DNA of 64,000 nucleotides from NCBI GenBank assembly GCA_965206025.1, contig CBDBIU010000004.1:372001-436000 (forward strand), read 5' to 3'. This DNA is from G963668345 sp965206025 (GTDB lineage: Bacteria; Acidobacteriota; Terriglobia; Bryobacterales; UBA6623). Below the pieces are notes generated by a model. The model did not search any database. It saw nothing but the letters and a program-made list of their open reading frames with translations, and was not told the DNA's origin. Below are positions 60,708 through 64,000 of the stretch, piece by piece (the stretch's first letter is position 1; each line of letters opens with the position of its first letter). Position numbers and translations under genes: made by a program.

Positions 60708-62380
60708 CCCGCATTTTCAATTTGATGTTTGACATCCCGACCTTCCAGCGGCCTTGAGCGTCTTTATTCATAGGGGCTAGAGCCCGATGAGGACGCCATG
60801 GAGGCCAACACCCAATGGGTGAAAAACAAACCAAGCCATTCCAGCTAAGTTTCAACGGCTTGTTGAAAGTCGATTTCCAGGGATCGCACGTCACTTCTGA
60901 TGGTGGCCTGATTTTGGTTCGCGAACTGGACGAACGGCTCGGTCTCGGAGAACTGATTGACGAGCATCTCAGCGACTCCCGGCAAGGCACAAACAAGCAG
61001 TTCACGCTCGCTGATCTGTTGCGGCAGTCGGTCTACAGCCGCTTGGCGGGCTACGAGGACCTCAACGACGCCGAGCGGGTTTCGATCGATCCGACGTTTC
61101 GGCTGATCGGTTCGCAGAAGATCTGGGATCGCGGTGCGGCCTTGACCTCGACGCTGCACGGCTTCGAGACGGAGATGCTGGCGAGCGAAGAGAACCTGCT
61201 GGGGCTGATGGCGCTGAACCGAGAGCTGGTCGGGCAAGCGGAGGCGTTCGACGACTCCGAGCGGGTCGTTCTGGACATGGACTCCACCGAGAGTCCGGTC
61301 CATGGCCAACAGGAAGGCAGTGCCTACAACGGACACTTCGAGTCGGTCTGCTACCATCCGTTGCTTTTGTTCAACGGTCATGGTGATTGCCTCGCTGCAA
61401 AGCTGCGTCCAGGCAACGTGCACAGCGCCGACGACTGGGATGAGCTATTGTTGCCGGAGATCGAGCGCCAACAGGCTGCGGGCAAGCAGGTCGCCTTCCG
61501 GGGCGATGCGGCCTTTGCCAAGCCGGAGGTTTATGAGGCTTCGGAGGAACGCGGAGTACAGTACGCCATTCGCATTCCGGCCAACAAGAGCCTGGAGTTG
61601 GAGATCGAGGACATCCTGTTTCGGCCACCGGGCAGGCCGAGCGCCAAGCCCCTGGTGCGCTACAAGAGCTTCCGCTATCAGGCCGCCAGTTGGAGCAAAC
61701 CGCGGCGCATCGTAGCGAAGGTTGAGCACCACCCGGGCGAACTGTTCGCGCAACCCGGCTTCATCGTCACCAACATGACCCGGCCCAGTCGCTCGGTGGT
61801 GCGCTTTTACAACAAGCGCGGCACGGCCGAGCAGTGGATCAAGGAAGGCAAGCAGGCCACGAATTGGACACGGTTGTCGTGCCATCGTTTTCGCGCGAAC
61901 GAAGTTCGCTTGCAACTCAGCGTCCTGGCTTACAACCTCGGCAACCTGTGGCGGCGGCTGGGACTGCCACCAAGCATCAAGAGCTGGTCGCTGACGAGCT
62001 TGCAGCAGCGGCTGATGAAGACCGGCGGGCGGCTGGTCAAGCATGCCCGCTACTACTGGTTGCTGCTGGCCGAGGGGCATCTGAACCGGCGGCTGTTCGG
62101 TGACATGCTGCACAGGATCTGGGCGCTGCCGCTGCCGAGCGGGTAGCGTTGACCGGGCTAGGATCAACAGTTTTCGGCTCCAAAAAGGTTTGGCAGGGAG
62201 CAGTGTCGGCCGCAGCGCCGTTCAGGCCGCGCAATCAACGTCTGTGAGCGGACGGACGAGCCCTGGCGCCTACCGGCGGAGGGGATGTGCAGGGTTCAGC
62301 GCGAAAAGACGTGGCATTCGGGCCGGCGCGGATGTATACTGTGGCCGTGCCAAGGCCAAAACGGAAATCCTGGTTCAAAT
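60708..62380 (+). mobile_element. IS1380-family element (right end uncertain)
   Basis: The left end is placed at CCCGCATTTTCAATTTGATG (60708), where homology with the duplicated Cys-rich gene breaks. The right limit is at or before about 62380, where a pyruvyltransferase fragment begins on the other strand. That gives up to about 1.67 kb, within the family's range. No matching right inverted repeat was found by eye; a CGGGCTAG at 62151-62158 just after the transposase is a possible alternative end. The left end resembles the CCCGCATTT ends of the palindromic elements. Confidence 0.65.
60815..62146 (+). CDS. IS1380-family transposase
   Basis: 443 aa, full length. The family start QLSFNGLLKVDFQGSHVTSD (with GGLILVREL), RQSVYSRLAGYEDLNDAERV, RVVLDMDSTESPVHGQQEGS (first catalytic Asp), VAFRGDAAFAKPEVYEASEE (second Asp) and FYNKRGTAEQWIKEGKQATN (Glu) are all present. 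The C-terminus RYYWLLLAEGHLNRRLFGDM is intact. The gene appears functional. A short relic of a close relative is at 55770-55885. Confidence 0.93.
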   Translation: MGEKQTKPFQLSFNGLLKVDFQGSHVTSDGGLILVRELDERLGLGELIDEHLSDSRQGTNKQFTLADLLRQSVYSRLAGYEDLNDAERVSIDPTFRLIGSQKIWDRGAALTSTLHGFETEMLASEENLLGLMALNRELVGQAEAFDDSERVVLDMDSTESPVHGQQEGSAYNGHFESVCYHPLLLFNGHGDCLAAKLRPGNVHSADDWDELLLPEIERQQAAGKQVAFRGDAAFAKPEVYEASEERGVQYAIRIPANKSLELEIEDILFRPPGRPSAKPLVRYKSFRYQAASWSKPRRIVAKVEHHPGELFAQPGFIVTNMTRPSRSVVRFYNKRGTAEQWIKEGKQATNWTRLSCHRFRANEVRLQLSVLAYNLGNLWRRLGLPPSIKSWSLTSLQQRLMKTGGRLVKHARYYWLLLAEGHLNRRLFGDMLHRIWALPLPSG

Positions 62381-62671
62381 ATCAAGGGGTTCGGTCATCG
62401 ACAGGTTCAAGCCGATGAGCCGGCAATCCCGAAAGCGCTGCAAGAATGGCACCGATAGTGGATTTTTGGCAAATGGACCGCAGACGAATATAACTTGTGA
62501 GTAGCTCTGAGGCTCGACCTCCTGCCAGTCAACACCCCCGGGGAGCGAGTTGGCCATCGCTACGTCGTAGGAATAGCCCGCCTCCTGAAGCCAGCGGCAG
62601 GTCACATCGCGCGCCATAAGATCCCCTGCGGTCGTCCCGCCCATATCAAAACTGAACCAGCCGGCGACCAA
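62381..62671 (-). pseudogene. Polysaccharide pyruvyl transferase N-terminal fragment
   Basis: The frame reads VLVAGWFSFDMGGTTAGDLM, ARDVTCRWLQEAGYSYDVAM, VDWQEVEPQSYSQVIFVCGP and FRDCRLIGLNLSMTEPLD, matching the start of the polysaccharide pyruvyl transferase family, then breaks off at 62381 where IS1380-side sequence begins. There is only a TTG at 62671 as a start, with related residues in front. The product would be a stub lacking most of the enzyme. Confidence 0.65.
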
Positions 62672-62708
62672 GACCTTCTCCTCTGACCTTTGGCTCGCTG
62701 ACCACAGA

Positions 62709-63047
62709 TCAACTGTGCTGGCTATCCCGGGAAGATAGATTCCCGGTGAACCGGGTGTTGCAGAGGTATACCGTTACTCGATCGAGCGTGTGTTCCCTGC
62801 TTAGCCCAGCTCCTCGGGATACATCCTGAAGATAGAAGGTTGTTCCATTCATTCCGAACTTGGAAACGCGGATCTTTCCACTCGGACCACCTTTCACAAC
62901 AACAGGACCATCGGGAGCGTCCGAACGCACCTCGATCTGTGCCGTTTTCTCGCATGTCCAGGCTAATGTCGTGAAGCCGGAATTGCCAAAGTCGGACACC
63001 GGAACAGGGTTCGGATCTGCGGTGATCGAACCAAAGGAGATTCGCAT
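62709..63047 (-). CDS. Small domain protein or fragment of a surface protein
   Basis: 112 aa; the ATG lies behind GAGAG. The text ISFGSITADPNPVPVSDFGN, GFTTLAWTCEKTAQIEVRSD, APDGPVVVKGGPSGKIRVSK and GMNGTTFYLQDVS is an Ig-like domain often found at the C-terminus of larger proteins (for example with glycosyl- or methyltransferases). Alone it has no signal peptide or partner domain, so it may be a fragment. It precedes the pyruvyltransferase fragment on the same strand by 37 bases. Confidence 0.5.
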   Translation of the reverse strand: MRISFGSITADPNPVPVSDFGNSGFTTLAWTCEKTAQIEVRSDAPDGPVVVKGGPSGKIRVSKFGMNGTTFYLQDVSRGAGLSREHTLDRVTVYLCNTRFTGNLSSRDSQHS

Positions 63048-63261
63048 CCAAGAGTCTCTCGCCTTCTTTAGAGTCGTCTCATGACAGAATAGAGTTAGGC
63101 TGCATATTGCTTTTGGACAACAATTTAAGGAGTATCTCTAAGTCATCCGTCAGACGTCAAAGCTGGGAAACAAATCGAACACGGGCCAATCTCTCTCTCG
63201 GATCAGGGCTATCGGGGTATGCACTTGACTCCCGAAGCCCCAACATATAGTATGCGGGCTC

Positions 63262-64000
63262 ATGGAGGACTACCCGCGTACGCTGGAGGAGTTTGAGGGG
63301 CGTTTTGGCACTGAGCAGGCGTGTCGCGAGTATCTGATGCAACTGCGCTGGCCGCAGGGTTTTAGGTGTCCCCGCTGTGAAGGGCAGCGAACTCGCCGCA
63401 GTCGGCGGGGCCTGCTGCGCTGCGGACAGTGCGATTATCAGGCTTCGGTGACGGCAGGCACGATTTTCCAGGACACGCGTCTGCCGCTGCGCACCTGGTA
63501 TCGGGCGATGTGGTGGGTGACGAGCCAGAAAAACGGGGCGAGTGCTCTGGGACTGCAAAGCATTTTGGGTCTGGGAAGCTACCGCACCGCCTGGGCGTTG
63601 CTGCACAAGCTGCGGCGCGCGATGGTGCGGCCTGGCCGCGAACGGCTCAGCGGCCGCGTAGAGGTCGACGAGACCTATGTTGGGGGCGAAGAAGAGGGAC
63701 TGCACGGACGGCAGACGCAGAAAAAGGCACTGGTAGCCATCGCCGCTGAAGAAGACGGTGCGGGGCTAGGAAGGATCCGCATGAGGCGCATCCGTCGAGC
63801 TTCCAAGCACCAGCTACACGGCTTCATCCAAGAGGCTGTTGAACCCGACAGCACCATCCACACCGACGGCTGGGAAGGTTACGTCGGTCTGGAGGCGCTT
63901 GGCTATCGGCACGAATACGACTTTCTGGCAACTTCCAGCCAATCAGCCTCTGAGCTGTTGCCTCGTGTTCACCGTGTGGCTGCCCTGTTGAAGCGCTGGT
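63262..64000 (+). CDS. IS1595-family transposase, 3' partial
   Basis: The ATG at 63262 opens a frame that runs off the window (246 aa visible). Zinc ribbon CPRC...CGQC lies at about 38-61 (GFRCPRCEGQRTRRSRRG), followed by AGTIFQDTRLPLRTWYRAMW. The catalytic core has VEVDETYVGGEEEGLHGRQT (first Asp), TIHTDGWEGYVGLEALGYRH (second Asp) and LPRVHRVAALLKRW near the end of the window, typical of IS1595/ISXO2 enzymes. A possible left terminal repeat is GGGGTATGCACTTGACTCCC at about 63214-63233. Confidence 0.88.
   Translation, partial: MEDYPRTLEEFEGRFGTEQACREYLMQLRWPQGFRCPRCEGQRTRRSRRGLLRCGQCDYQASVTAGTIFQDTRLPLRTWYRAMWWVTSQKNGASALGLQSILGLGSYRTAWALLHKLRRAMVRPGRERLSGRVEVDETYVGGEEEGLHGRQTQKKALVAIAAEEDGAGLGRIRMRRIRRASKHQLHGFIQEAVEPDSTIHTDGWEGYVGLEALGYRHEYDFLATSSQSASELLPRVHRVAALLKRW

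Noticed and set aside
1..64000. CRISPR arrays, tRNA or rRNA genes
   Set aside because: No regularly spaced direct repeats and no cloverleaf or rRNA-like sequence was found by eye. A covariance-model search would be decisive.

Overview
The window looks like chromosomal DNA of a GC-rich, Gram-negative, free-living bacterium, probably Acidobacteriota (Bryobacterales-like) or a Planctomycetes/Verrucomicrobia-type lineage. The reasons are four copies of DUF1501 and three of the DUF1549/DUF1553 cytochrome-type proteins, several CRTAC1 (FG-GAP plus ASPIC/UnbV) proteins, an LptE gene (so an outer membrane), a psd-pssA pair beside lptE-holA, and many IS remnants. Taxonomy is inferred from gene content only. 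No rRNA, tRNA or CRISPR array was seen.

Layout. 1-7.4 kb: tandem SYLF lipid-binding genes, a DegT-type sugar aminotransferase, an unknown membrane protein, a redoxin/DsbD-alpha fusion with an in-frame TGA that I read as selenocysteine, and an ECF sigma/anti-sigma pair. 7.9-15.4 kb: a DksA/TraR protein behind a perfect palindrome, a decayed IS481/IS3 region, a secreted FGE-sulfatase-domain protein, a YbaK-type deacylase, an alkaline-phosphatase-superfamily hydrolase, a receiver-domain fragment and a broken nuclease gene. 15.5-24.8 kb: a five-gene minus-strand cluster (PPC-domain protein, DUF1549/1553, DUF1501, DUF1549/1553, DUF1501). 25.7-31.3 kb: two CRTAC1 proteins and a PQQ-like propeller. 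31.4-41.5 kb: a GT39-like membrane enzyme, a second DUF1549/1553-DUF1501 pair and two glycoside-hydrolase-like lipoprotein genes, one broken. 42-46.6 kb: housekeeping genes rpsT, holA, lptE, pssA, psd and an amidohydrolase. 46.6-52.4 kb: transposase scraps, a STAS/PP2C partner-switch pair, a deaminase and a truncated sigma-54 activator. 52.3-60.7 kb: a redox/detoxification region (truncated hydrolase, PPOX, MerA-like flavoprotein, nitroreductase, quinone oxidoreductase, SnoaL-like lipoprotein, Cys-rich proteins) interrupted by an intact IS630. 60.7-64 kb: an IS1380 element, fragments of surface-polysaccharide-type genes and an IS1595 transposase running off the end.

The most notable points are the candidate selenoprotein at 4432-5532, with a stem-loop in bacterial SECIS position, and a family of short palindromic elements (MITE-like; ends CCCGC...GCGGG) flanked by 4-bp CTAG/CTAA direct repeats. 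One MITE copy sits exactly between two convergent genes so that each duplicated CTAG supplies one gene's stop codon. Elsewhere rpsT and holA show the same overlapping CTAG stops without an insertion.
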